Below are positions 1 to 7,726 of a stretch of 11,688 nt of DNA, piece by piece; the first letter of the stretch is position 1; each line of letters opens with the position of its first letter. The position numbers and the translations under genes were made by a program. The notes beneath the pieces are model-generated. The model was not told the origin of the DNA. It ran no database searches and saw only the letters and a list, made by a program, of their open reading frames with translations. Origin of the DNA: Limiplasma sp036645955. Lineage in GTDB: Bacteria > Bacillota > Clostridia > Christensenellales > Aristaeellaceae. The stretch covers positions 1-11,688 of the forward strand of contig JAVXND010000082.1 in NCBI GenBank assembly GCA_036645955.1. Reading direction: 5' to 3'.

Positions 1-8
1 AGCCATTT

Positions 9-169
9 CCGCAATCCCCCGCTCCCCCGCAGGGGGATGCAGCTGCGCAGAATGCCAATTCCGCAATCGCCCGATCCCCCGCAGGGGGATGCAGCTGCGC
101 AGGATGCCAATTCCGCAATCGCCCGATCCCCCGCAGGGGATGCAGCTGCGCAGAATGCCAATTCCGCAA
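9..169. repeat. Tandem array of 52-bp GC-rich palindromic units
   Basis: Three consecutive units are visible at 9-60 (52 bp), 61-112 (52 bp) and 113-163 (51 bp, one G lost from the G run), followed by the first six bases of a fourth at 164-169. Each unit starts CCGCAATC and contains three nested palindromes: a hairpin CCCCCGCAGGGGG, the 8-mer GCAGCTGC and the overlapping 8-mer CTGCGCAG. Unit length is not a multiple of three and no reading frame is shared between units, so this is not coding. The first unit differs most from the others around 17-24 and carries the left-edge sequence that recurs inverted near 11587-11623. The array lies downstream of the dipeptidase gene. It is probably a genome-wide intergenic repeat; its function is unknown. 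Confidence 0.85.
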
Positions 170-175
170 GTGAGC

Positions 176-195
176 GATGACCGCAGGCGGTCATC
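176..195. repeat. Inverted repeat (hairpin) beyond dipeptidase stop
   Basis: Perfect 9-bp arms GATGACCGC and GCGGTCATC are separated by AG. It lies 53 bp past the dipeptidase stop on the minus strand. No T run follows on either strand, so it is not a standard intrinsic terminator, though it could still protect a 3' end. A smaller hairpin (ACAGC, 5-nt loop, GCTGT) lies at 202-216, between this one and the stop. The rest of 196-247 shows nothing recognisable. Confidence 0.6.
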
Positions 196-247
196 CTACC
201 AACAGCCTTATGCTGTCCTCTGCGACAACATAAAGCGAACCTCTCCG

Positions 248-1732
248 TTATGCGTCCGACCTTGAAAAAGCGTTTTTCATTTGACTGCTCAATTCAAAGA
301 GCACCTTGTCCAAAGTGTCGGCCGCGCTTTTTTTCAGCATCGCGGCTACATCCTCGTTGGCTTGCAGGCGAAGGGCGGCGCGCTTGGCGGTATCTGCTTC
401 CACCTGCTGTGCTTCATCATACCGAGCAATCAGTTCATTTGCCTTGGACTGTACGGCTAGCTGATACCGCTCAATATGAAAGACGGATTTTCCATAGGAT
501 GCATCCGCCATGGCGGCGATGAGGCGGCTGACCCAATAGAAATTATCGGTGGAAATGGTTTGGTCGGTATTGGCCAAATAGGCTGGCGTAGTCCGCACGT
601 TTGCGTAAAAGGGAGCCATTACGTTGAAAGCATTGGAGGCAAAGGCAAGCCATTCCACCGCACAAAATTCCGCCGGAACGTTCGGTCTAAGCTGAATGAG
701 CGACATAAAATCATTGCGATTAATGCCGATGGAGCGGTAAGCGCCCCGCATGCTGGAATCCCCGCTGTTTCCATAGGGGTCGAAGGGGGTTCCCTGAAAG
801 TGGGAGGACAGAACGTACTTTATATCCTCTGGCGTGATTTTCTTTTCGGGAATCATACACCATGGCAAATCATCCGCAGAGGGGGTAAAGTCCGCATGGC
901 AGCCATCCCAAAGCTTTGTGCGGGGATTAAAGTGGCGCAGCATGTACCAAGCGCGCGGGGTGTTGTAAATGTGATCCGCATCGTCGTGGCTTCCAAAGGC
1001 ATCGCGAGCATTCAATTCACCGTTTTGTGACAGATCCAGATGGTGCAGCTGAATGAATTCGTGCAAATCAAGCGAACAAAGATGGTCTTTTTGGGCGGAC
1101 AGGGCATCCTCCATATCGAACCGATCAATGCCCCACTGGTTGGGCATTACCACATAAACGTCATCTGGAACCCTTCGCGCGAGCCAGTGATGACCGCCGA
1201 TGGTTTCCATCCACCAAATTTCATTTACATCCTGAAAGGCAATTCCGTTCATTTCATAGGTGCCGTATGCTTCAAGCAACTCGCCAAGCCGTTTCACACC
1301 CTCGCGGGCGCTGTGAATATACGGCAGCACAAGGGCGACAATGTCTTCCTCGCCAATGCCGCCAATGGCTTCCGGCCTGTCACCTTGCGCAGGATGGTAT
1401 TCCACAAGCGGGTCAGCGCCCAGCACGCGTGGGTTGGAGGTGATGGTTTCCGTGGCCGTCATGGCAATGTTTTTCGCGTTTACGCCGCTTGCCGCCCAGA
1501 TTCCCTTGCCCTCAATGGCATTGGGCACCGCCGTTATCCACATGGGATTGTCAGGCATTTCAATGGTGACATGGGAGAGAACGGAATGGTAGATTTTGGG
1601 CTGCTGCTCGGGTGCGATGGCGACAAATTTTTTTGCGGTGAAATGACCTGAGCCAGAATCGTCGTTGCGTGCGATCATGGTAGAATGGTCGTAGGATGCG
1701 TTTTTACCAACCAGAATTGTTGTGCATGGCAT
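248..1732 (-). CDS. C69-family dipeptidase
   Basis: A 494-residue protein of peptidase family C69 (PepD-type Ntn hydrolases), cytoplasmic dipeptidases of broad specificity that finish intracellular peptide breakdown. Cys3 in the N-terminal MPCTTILVGK is the expected nucleophile; in this family it becomes catalytic after removal of the short leader. Family segments seen: ARNDD at 21-25, the GVN...AMTATET block at 83-96, NEIWWMETIGGHHWLARRVPDD at about 170-191, and HFQGTPFDPY at 311-320. There is no signal peptide or membrane segment. Length is close to the usual 460-500. The start has an AGAGGT ribosome site about 7 bp upstream. It lies 35 bp downstream of the hybrid kinase gene on the same strand with no terminator between them, so co-transcription is likely. 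The family is secure; substrate specificity cannot be read from sequence. Confidence 0.93.
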   Translation of the reverse strand: MPCTTILVGKNASYDHSTMIARNDDSGSGHFTAKKFVAIAPEQQPKIYHSVLSHVTIEMPDNPMWITAVPNAIEGKGIWAASGVNAKNIAMTATETITSNPRVLGADPLVEYHPAQGDRPEAIGGIGEEDIVALVLPYIHSAREGVKRLGELLEAYGTYEMNGIAFQDVNEIWWMETIGGHHWLARRVPDDVYVVMPNQWGIDRFDMEDALSAQKDHLCSLDLHEFIQLHHLDLSQNGELNARDAFGSHDDADHIYNTPRAWYMLRHFNPRTKLWDGCHADFTPSADDLPWCMIPEKKITPEDIKYVLSSHFQGTPFDPYGNSGDSSMRGAYRSIGINRNDFMSLIQLRPNVPAEFCAVEWLAFASNAFNVMAPFYANVRTTPAYLANTDQTISTDNFYWVSRLIAAMADASYGKSVFHIERYQLAVQSKANELIARYDEAQQVEADTAKRAALRLQANEDVAAMLKKSAADTLDKVLFELSSQMKNAFSRSDA

Positions 1733-1767
1733 AAAAATTACCTCTTTCCAATAACCGTTTGATGCGT

Positions 1768-4700
1768 TTAGGCTTCCTTACTCAAAAACCGCTGCATGGT
1801 TTGGTATAACAGCAATGGCTCAATGGGCTTGGCCAGATGAGCGTCCATACCGGCCGCCTTTGTTTTTTCAATATCCTCATCAAATGCATTGGCGGTCATG
1901 GCGATGATGGGGATGGTTTTGGCATCCTTTTTGCGCATTTGGCGAATGGACTTTGCCGCCGTTAAGCCGTCCATCACGGGCATGCGAATGTCCATGAGGA
2001 TGGCATCAAAATAGCCTGCGTCCATTTGCGCAAAGGTTTCAATGGCTTGCAGTCCATTCTTGGCAACCTCAACTTCTAAATGCTTTGCGTTTAGAAGCTT
2101 TTTTGCAACTTCAATGTTGAGCAAATGATCTTCTACCAGCAAAACGCGCTTTCCCGTAAAATCGTAATCAAGGGGCAGGGCCTCCGCTGCTGGAGAGCCT
2201 TTGCTTCCATACACTTTTTCTAAGGCGTAGGAAAGAGCAGATTTGAACAGCGGCTTTGAAATCAGCAAATTCACCCCTGCCTGCTTTGCTTCCGTCTCGA
2301 TGGCCGCCCAATCATACGCGGTCATGATGATAATGGTTATGTTGGGGCCTACAATTTTGCGAATTTCCCTTGTGGTTTCAATGCCGTCCATTTCAGGCAT
2401 TTTCCAATCCACAAGAATGATATCGTAGCATTGATTGTTTTGCCACTTGCTCCGTACCGCTTCCACAGCTCTTGTGCCAGAAATCACATACTCCGCTTGC
2501 ATATGCATATCAAGCAGAATTTGCGTGGTGTGCTGGCAGATGATGATGTCATCATCCACAATCAAAGCCTGAAGGCTATCCAGCTGTAGATCTGATTTAA
2601 GATTTGCGAGGGTTTTGCTTTTTTCTGAAATGCCTAGCTTGACCTCAACCACAAACTCGCTTCCGACGCCCTCAATGCTGTTGACGGTAATTTTTCCGCC
2701 CATCAAATCCACCAAGTTTTTGCATATGGCCAGGCCGAGGCCTGTGCCTGTATAGGGCGTGGTGGAGCCGCCGCGCTGCTGTTCAAAGGGCTCAAAAAGC
2801 AGGGGCAAAAAATCCTTGCAAATGCCCACGCCGGTATCATTGACGGTAAATTTCATGACGGCTTCGTTCTGTGATGTTTTTTCCTGATGAACAATAAACT
2901 GCACCTTGCCGCCGGCGGGGGTAAACTTGATTGCATTGGCAATGATGTTCACAAGCACCTGCTGCAGCTTCATGGCATCGCCGATATACGTATCCTCCGT
3001 AAAGCTGGTGAGTATGGCATCGTACTCCAACCCTTTTTGCTGTGCCTGCGCGTGGCAAATGCTGTTAATGCCATTGATAAACTCTTCAAAGGGAATTTCA
3101 TCGCTATGAACGAGCACTTTTCCGCTTTCAATACGGGACATGTCCAGGATGTCATTGATCAGCGAAAGCAAAAAGCGCGCTGAAATGCCCACCTTGGATA
3201 AGTATTCCGATACTTGCTCAGCATCGTTTACACAGCTGGCGGCCAGGGTGGACATGCCGATGATGGTATTCATGGGCGTTCTGATTTCGTGGCTCATGCG
3301 GGAGAGAAATTCCGATTTTGCGGTGTTGGCTTGCTGGGCCGCCAGCAATGCATTTCCCAGCGCTTCATTTTTTTGCTGTTCTGCGTTGTAAATGTCGGTA
3401 ATGTCACTGCGGGTTAAAATAACGCGTTTGCGAGGCTGATCGAGATAGGAAAATTGAAGCTTTTTGTGTCTGATCTCCCCATTGCTTTCTTTCACACGGC
3501 AATAGGTGGTAAAAACCTCTTGCTTTTCAAGCTGATCAAACACATTTGACAGGGACATGTCGTGAATGTTCTGTTCAATATCCTCCTTGACCAAAAAATC
3601 GTGTGCGTATTGCCGCATCGTATGTTCATAATGATTGGTGTTCAATGGGGGCAAAACGGTTTTTCCATCTGCTTTTGCAAACAGAACATAGTCGCCTGCA
3701 ATGCCATTGAGCAGTGCCAAATAGTCATAGTCCAAAGCAACTACGGCATCTACAAGGGCGCGTGCTGTTTTTTTCTGATCGATATCCGTGGCATAAATAT
3801 AAGCTTCAATGTCTGCGTTCTTGGGGTTTAGAAACATGTCAAGCTCAATGTTGATCCAAAAAGATCGATTGTCGCCAAAATTCACATAGGATTCTTGGGT
3901 AAGGCTGGTTTTGCCTTCACGATAGCTTTGAAGCAGGCTTTCACGATTAAAGCGCTGTTTGTATACCAACAATTCCTCTGCATCCATGTGTGTGGTATAT
4001 TCAAGTTCAAAAAAACCGTCAACCGTTCCGTCGCCTTGAAAGGTGAGGATGGTGGGGTTGTCGCTTTGACCATCCTCACAGGTATTTGCGGTTAAGTTCA
4101 TTTTATAGGAGCCAATCACATCGCGGTTATGCACCTTGCGCCACTTGATTTCTTCGCTGTAGCGCTCCTCTAGCCGCTTCCGCTGTGTAATATCGATGGC
4201 GGTGCCGATGGCTTTGACGGGCGTGCCATCATCGTCAAACAATGTGGTATAGGATATTTCATACCACCAAAAATTTTTATGGTCTTCATTCCACCAACGT
4301 CCAACGCTTGTGGCTGTTTTTTCACCAGCAAATACCCTATCAAACATTTCCATAAACGCAGGAACATCCTCTGGGTATAATGCGCTGCCCTCTTGCGCAA
4401 ATACTTCGGGCACATTGTGTATGGTGGTGAGTGTGTTGAAAATTTTGATATGGGTGGCATTGCTCAAATCATAAATGGTTTTGCTGGCAATATCAAACAT
4501 CCAAAGGGTTACTTCGCATTGCTTTGATGCTCGTGCATAGTTTTCTGCAAGACTCTTGTAATCGCTGATGTTTTCGGCTATGCCTGTTGCGCTGAGCGGG
4601 CTGCCCTCTGCGTCAAAGACGGTATGATATTGGATTTTTTTCCAAATAGAAACGCCTTGCTCCATGACTTGTATTTCACAAACCAGATCGGCTTGCCCTT

Positions 4701-4950
4701 GCTTGATTTGTTCATGCATATGAAGCCAATTGGCAATGCTGTTTCTGTGAATAAGCCCCATGTCTACCAAACATTGGGGAAAATTTTCCCAAACCTTTAA
4801 ATGCGCAAGATCCTTCATGACGCTTTTGCCGGGAAGGGCTTCGCTCTTTGCCGGGTTATATATCCAATAGTGAATGCCGCACTGCTGCATAATGGAGATT
4901 GAAAGATCGTTTTCCAGTTCGTCAGATGGTAAGATACGGGTCATGATCAT
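1768..4950 (-). CDS. Soluble hybrid sensor histidine kinase with two receiver domains
   Basis: A 1060-residue hybrid kinase. Three PAS/PAC-like sensor units end near residues 130, 255 and 395 (endings such as GTAIDITQRKRL), and a fourth, more degenerate one ends near 520. The kinase core follows: H-box SHEIRTP with phospho-acceptor His554, N-box around Asn668/Asn672, G1 DTGVGI at 705-710, G2 GTGLGL at 735-740. Receiver 1 (about 794-912) has Asp848, Thr877 and Lys899. Receiver 2 (about 935-1058) has Asp941, Asp987, Thr1019 and Lys1041. All key residues are present, so both receivers look functional. There is no transmembrane segment, so sensing is cytoplasmic, and no HPt domain, so phosphate must pass to a separate protein if a relay exists. 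Start: AGGAAGG lies about 7 bp upstream of the first ATG; a second in-frame ATG two codons later is possible. The ligand is unknown. Confidence 0.94.
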   Translation of the reverse strand: MIMTRILPSDELENDLSISIMQQCGIHYWIYNPAKSEALPGKSVMKDLAHLKVWENFPQCLVDMGLIHRNSIANWLHMHEQIKQGQADLVCEIQVMEQGVSIWKKIQYHTVFDAEGSPLSATGIAENISDYKSLAENYARASKQCEVTLWMFDIASKTIYDLSNATHIKIFNTLTTIHNVPEVFAQEGSALYPEDVPAFMEMFDRVFAGEKTATSVGRWWNEDHKNFWWYEISYTTLFDDDGTPVKAIGTAIDITQRKRLEERYSEEIKWRKVHNRDVIGSYKMNLTANTCEDGQSDNPTILTFQGDGTVDGFFELEYTTHMDAEELLVYKQRFNRESLLQSYREGKTSLTQESYVNFGDNRSFWINIELDMFLNPKNADIEAYIYATDIDQKKTARALVDAVVALDYDYLALLNGIAGDYVLFAKADGKTVLPPLNTNHYEHTMRQYAHDFLVKEDIEQNIHDMSLSNVFDQLEKQEVFTTYCRVKESNGEIRHKKLQFSYLDQPRKRVILTRSDITDIYNAEQQKNEALGNALLAAQQANTAKSEFLSRMSHEIRTPMNTIIGMSTLAASCVNDAEQVSEYLSKVGISARFLLSLINDILDMSRIESGKVLVHSDEIPFEEFINGINSICHAQAQQKGLEYDAILTSFTEDTYIGDAMKLQQVLVNIIANAIKFTPAGGKVQFIVHQEKTSQNEAVMKFTVNDTGVGICKDFLPLLFEPFEQQRGGSTTPYTGTGLGLAICKNLVDLMGGKITVNSIEGVGSEFVVEVKLGISEKSKTLANLKSDLQLDSLQALIVDDDIIICQHTTQILLDMHMQAEYVISGTRAVEAVRSKWQNNQCYDIILVDWKMPEMDGIETTREIRKIVGPNITIIIMTAYDWAAIETEAKQAGVNLLISKPLFKSALSYALEKVYGSKGSPAAEALPLDYDFTGKRVLLVEDHLLNIEVAKKLLNAKHLEVEVAKNGLQAIETFAQMDAGYFDAILMDIRMPVMDGLTAAKSIRQMRKKDAKTIPIIAMTANAFDEDIEKTKAAGMDAHLAKPIEPLLLYQTMQRFLSKEA

Positions 4951-4987
4951 CGAGCCACCTTCCTGTTTGAAGGGTTTTGTACAAACT

Positions 4988-5021
4988 CTTTCAAATTCAC
5001 GTCAATCGGTACTTTTGAAAG
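4988..5021 (-). promoter_or_regulatory. Inverted repeat in kinase 5' leader
   Basis: Perfect 8-bp arms CTTTCAAA (4988-4995) and TTTGAAAG (5014-5021) with an 18-nt loop, lying just after the predicted transcription start of the kinase mRNA. It could be an RNA hairpin or a protein-binding dyad. AT-rich arms make chance occurrence quite possible. Confidence 0.3.
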
Positions 5022-5035
5022 CATATTCCCTTTTA

Positions 5036-5064
5036 ATTATAGGCAGTGTGCGTGAGGATGTCAA
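5036..5064 (-). promoter_or_regulatory. Consensus sigma-A promoter for the hybrid kinase
   Basis: Read on the minus strand: -35 TTGACA (5059-5064), a 17-bp spacer, -10 TATAAT (5036-5041). Both hexamers are perfect consensus at ideal spacing. Transcription should start near 5029, giving a leader of about 80 nt before the ATG at 4950. A promoter this strong suggests high basal transcription or control by a repressor. Confidence 0.85.
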
Positions 5065-5130
5065 TTCTTGTTTGCCATTTCAAAGGCTATTTTAACCGTT
5101 TGAATCAAAATGCGAAAATTTGTAGGACAA

Positions 5131-5158
5131 TTGAACGAAAAAAAACAGATTATATGAT
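5131..5158 (+). promoter_or_regulatory. Candidate promoter for the diguanylate cyclase
   Basis: TTGAAC at 5131-5136, a 16-bp spacer, TATGAT at 5153-5158: four and five matches to the -35 and -10 consensus. It would give a leader of about 100 nt to the ATG at 5266. Further TATGAT copies at 5175-5180 and 5180-5185 could serve as the -10 but lack a good -35. Moderate support only. Confidence 0.42.
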
Positions 5159-5265
5159 GAAATGATTGTCGTTTTATGATATGATAAGCAGAGCGTTTGC
5201 ATAAACTGTGCGCTGTGGCGGAATTGCGAACCTTTGCTAAAATGATTGAAGTGGAAGTACGCAAA

Positions 5266-6852
5266 ATGAACACATTATCGGTGATATCCATCATCATTTA
5301 TACATCGTTTTTAATAGGCGCCATACGGATGTATACATCAGGAATGAAGAGCGTTTTAAACAAAACCGCCGCAGCTGTTTTGCTAAGCTTGGGCTGGTGG
5401 TCTTTTTGCAATTCCTTTTTTTATGCGGCGACCACCGTCGAGCAGGCATGGGTTTGGCATAAGCTAAGCTCCATCGGTTGGTGCGGCTTTGTGCCTATCA
5501 CGGCTTATTATTTTTTGGCGTTGGTCAATTTCGGAAATCAACGCTATTCCACATGGAAAAAAGTGCTTTTCTTTACACCCTCCATCCTGTTGATTGGTAA
5601 AAACTTGTTTGGCACCACAACCTCCTTGGCTCAGGACATTGTACAATCCACAAGCGGCTGGGGCTGGACCTACCAAAACAGCATCACCTCCATATGGCTA
5701 TGGCTCTATTTGCTTCAAGTGATTTTTTATTTTGGCTTTACTTTTTATCTGCTTTACCGCTGGAAAAAAACCGTAACACATAAGCTGAAAAAGGCAATGG
5801 CGATCGAATTTATTATTTTGGACTCATTAACCATTTTGTTTGGCGTGGTAACCGATGTCATATTTCCGCTTACACGCCCGCTGATTCCCGCCTTGGCAAA
5901 CATTGGCACCGCTTTTTTTGGCATAGGCTATTTTAGTATTATTTATCGGCACGATGTGTTCAACATCAATTTGGTGATATCGGCGGAAGATATTTTGAAA
6001 ACCTGCGACAACCCTATTTTTGTGCTGGACGAAAACAAGGAAATACTCAAATACAATGTGGCGGCGGGAAATTTGCTGGGCTATAACAAAACCGAATTAA
6101 TCGGCGTTAATTTCATGGACATGACGCTCAATTCGATTGACTTAGCCCAAACCACTTCCTTTGACCGCATTGTGCAAGCGGAAGCGCAAATGTGCTGTAA
6201 GGATGACACTGTGAAAACCGTATGGATTTCTGTTTCAATTGCGGAAGACCGCAAGCATAATTTTCTGTGCATGATTGCGTCCTGTCAAGACGTGACAAAG
6301 CAAATTAAAATCCAAAAAGAGCTGACATACGAGCAGGAAAAATACAAAAAGCTCGCGGCGGATTATCAAAAGCTTGCCAACTATGATTCCCTGACCGATT
6401 TGCCCAATCGCCGCTATTTTTTTGATGCTTTAAGCCACTTTGAAGAGCTTTACGAAACGGAACAGAAGGATTTCGCGGTGCTGTTCCTGGATGTGGATAA
6501 TTTCAAGCATATCAACGATGTATATGGGCACAAGGTGGGAGATGAGCTGCTCATAGCAACGGCTGACAAGCTAAAAGCCTGTGTGGAAATCAACGAATTT
6601 GTGGCAAGGCTAGGCGGCGATGAATTTATGGTGATAATGCCCTGCAAAACCATGGCGGACATAGAACAAAAGCTTCAAAGAATTCGTGATGAGTTCAGCA
6701 AAGCCATTTCACTCAATGGACTATCCTACCAAATCAAGCTTTCCATAGGTTGCAGTATGTTTTCCAAAATTGGTGATGGCATTAAGCTGATGCAAATAGC
6801 GGATGAAGAGATGTATCGGCATAAGCAACGCAAAAGCACAGAAAACCTATGA
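5266..6852 (+). CDS. Membrane diguanylate cyclase, 7TM-PAS-GGDEF
   Basis: A 528-residue protein expected to make c-di-GMP from two GTP at the inner face of the membrane. The first ~230 residues form hydrophobic segments resembling the histidine-kinase-type 7TM sensor region (HisKA_7TM-like). A PAS domain follows at about 238-345, then a short helical linker, then GGDEF at about 372-525. The signature GGDEF (450-454) is intact, as are the metal-binding residues of LDVDNFKHIND (Asp409, Asp411 region). The inhibitory I-site RxxD is replaced by Glu441-x-x-Glu444, so product feedback is probably absent. Start: the frame is open back to a TTG at 5197 and has an ATG at 5242, but only the ATG at 5266 has a ribosome site (GGAAG, 8 bp spacing) and begins right before the first membrane helix. 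It is divergent from the hybrid kinase. Confidence 0.9.
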   Translation: MNTLSVISIIIYTSFLIGAIRMYTSGMKSVLNKTAAAVLLSLGWWSFCNSFFYAATTVEQAWVWHKLSSIGWCGFVPITAYYFLALVNFGNQRYSTWKKVLFFTPSILLIGKNLFGTTTSLAQDIVQSTSGWGWTYQNSITSIWLWLYLLQVIFYFGFTFYLLYRWKKTVTHKLKKAMAIEFIILDSLTILFGVVTDVIFPLTRPLIPALANIGTAFFGIGYFSIIYRHDVFNINLVISAEDILKTCDNPIFVLDENKEILKYNVAAGNLLGYNKTELIGVNFMDMTLNSIDLAQTTSFDRIVQAEAQMCCKDDTVKTVWISVSIAEDRKHNFLCMIASCQDVTKQIKIQKELTYEQEKYKKLAADYQKLANYDSLTDLPNRRYFFDALSHFEELYETEQKDFAVLFLDVDNFKHINDVYGHKVGDELLIATADKLKACVEINEFVARLGGDEFMVIMPCKTMADIEQKLQRIRDEFSKAISLNGLSYQIKLSIGCSMFSKIGDGIKLMQIADEEMYRHKQRKSTENL

Positions 6853-6875
6853 ACGATTGCGGCTTGTGAAACCGT

Positions 6876-6915
6876 GCGGGCTTGAAAGCCTGCTTCCATA
6901 CAAAAAAACGCAGGC
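6876..6915 (+). promoter_or_regulatory. Mutually exclusive hairpins before the esterase gene
   Basis: GCGGGCTT (6876-6883) can pair with AAGCCTGC (6886-6893) over a 2-nt loop with one G-U pair. Alternatively, GCCTGC (6888-6893) can pair with GCAGGC (6910-6915) over a 16-nt loop containing an A run. The two share 6888-6893, so only one can form. They sit between the diguanylate cyclase stop and the esterase ribosome site (GGAGGAGG, about 6926-6933). No T run follows, so an ordinary intrinsic terminator is not indicated. Confidence 0.35.
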
Positions 6916-6940
6916 AAATGCAAACGGAGGAGGAAACCTT

Positions 6941-7726
6941 ATGTACTTTTCGGATTTTCATTTTTTCAGTGAAACGCTGGGCATTCAAACAGCCGCGTAT
7001 GTGCTGCTGCCTGATGAGCAAACCATGTGCGCACAAGGCGGAGGGCTTATTCCTACGCTATACCTGCTGCATGGCTTGAGCGACGATCACACCATGTGGC
7101 TGAGGCAAACGCGGCTGGAGCAATACGCGCGCAAATACCGTGTGGCGATTGTGATGCCTGCCGCGAACCGTTCCTTTTATACCGATATGGCGCATGGTGC
7201 AAAGTACTTTACCTTTGTGAGCGAGGAGCTGCCGCGTGTGATGGAACGGTATTTTCCGCTTTCACACAAGCGTGAAGACCGCTTTGCGGCGGGGCTTTCC
7301 ATGGGCGGGTATGGCGCTATGAAGCTAGGACTTCGCCTTCCTGAACGCTATTCGTATGTGGCAAGCCTGTCAGGTGCGCTTGAAAAGGAAAAGGCATATG
7401 AGCAGGATACCAAACAAAACCCGACGGCACTTTGTGAAATGGATGATATTTTTGGCAGTGAAGAGGCGCTCAAGTCAGGGGAGGAGCAGCTGGCTCTGCT
7501 GGCACAGCGGCTTGTGAAACGCGATGTGAAGCCGCACATCTATGTGGCTTGCGGTACAGAGGACTTTTTATTTGCGGCCAACGAAAGCTTTGTCAAAAGC
7601 TTTGGGGAAGCGCTCCAAATTGAGTATCATACGGAGGCGGGCGCGCATACTTGGGATTTTTGGGATCGCCACATTGAACGCGTGCTTGCGTGGCTGCCCC
7701 TTGAACAAGCGGAGAACGTATGGTGA
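6941..7726 (+). CDS. EstA/esterase-D-like alpha/beta-hydrolase
   Basis: A 261-residue serine hydrolase of the esterase-D / S-formylglutathione hydrolase superfamily, closest in pattern to the small tributyrin or acetyl esterases of Firmicutes. Visible: YLLHGLSDDHTMW near 41-53 (oxyanion region), the nucleophile elbow GLSMGG with Ser120, Asp208 in GTEDFLF, and His236 in GAHTWDFWD, giving a full triad. There is no signal peptide, so it is cytoplasmic. Start: the frame is open back to 6803 inside the upstream gene, but the ATG at 6941 has GGAGGAGG 7 bp upstream and matches the usual N-terminus. It overlaps the next gene by 7 bp (ATGGTGA), implying coupled translation. The substrate is not predictable; short-chain acyl esters are likely. 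Confidence 0.88.
   Translation: MYFSDFHFFSETLGIQTAAYVLLPDEQTMCAQGGGLIPTLYLLHGLSDDHTMWLRQTRLEQYARKYRVAIVMPAANRSFYTDMAHGAKYFTFVSEELPRVMERYFPLSHKREDRFAAGLSMGGYGAMKLGLRLPERYSYVASLSGALEKEKAYEQDTKQNPTALCEMDDIFGSEEALKSGEEQLALLAQRLVKRDVKPHIYVACGTEDFLFAANESFVKSFGEALQIEYHTEAGAHTWDFWDRHIERVLAWLPLEQAENVW

Larger units (their letters stand above)
4951..5265. promoter_or_regulatory. Divergent intergenic control region
   Basis: This 315-bp gap separates the kinase (minus) and the diguanylate cyclase (plus) and contains no plausible gene. It is AT-rich compared with its surroundings. Besides the two promoters listed separately it holds short dyads: TTTGTACAAA (4976-4985), CTTTCAAA paired with TTTGAAAG (4988-4995 and 5014-5021), and TTTGA-A-TCAAA (5099-5109). 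The first two lie in the kinase 5' leader; the third lies between the two promoters, where an operator would be expected. None matches a regulator site I can name. Confidence 0.6.

Noticed and set aside
9..169. CRISPR array
   Set aside because: Units are contiguous near-identical 52-mers with no unique spacers and no cas genes nearby.
176..195. Intrinsic terminator for the kinase-dipeptidase operon
   Set aside because: The hairpin is good, but no T run follows on the minus strand.
476..1651. Two long plus-strand open frames (476-1030 and 1040-1651)
   Set aside because: They lie antisense inside the well-supported C69 dipeptidase gene, show no recognisable domains and lack good ribosome sites.
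5197..5265. TTG start or ATG 5242 for the diguanylate cyclase
   Set aside because: Neither has a ribosome site, and the added residues are a non-hydrophobic extension before the first membrane helix.
6803..6940. N-terminal extension of the esterase
   Set aside because: It overlaps the end of the diguanylate cyclase, is atypical for the family, and the ATG at 6941 has a very strong ribosome site.
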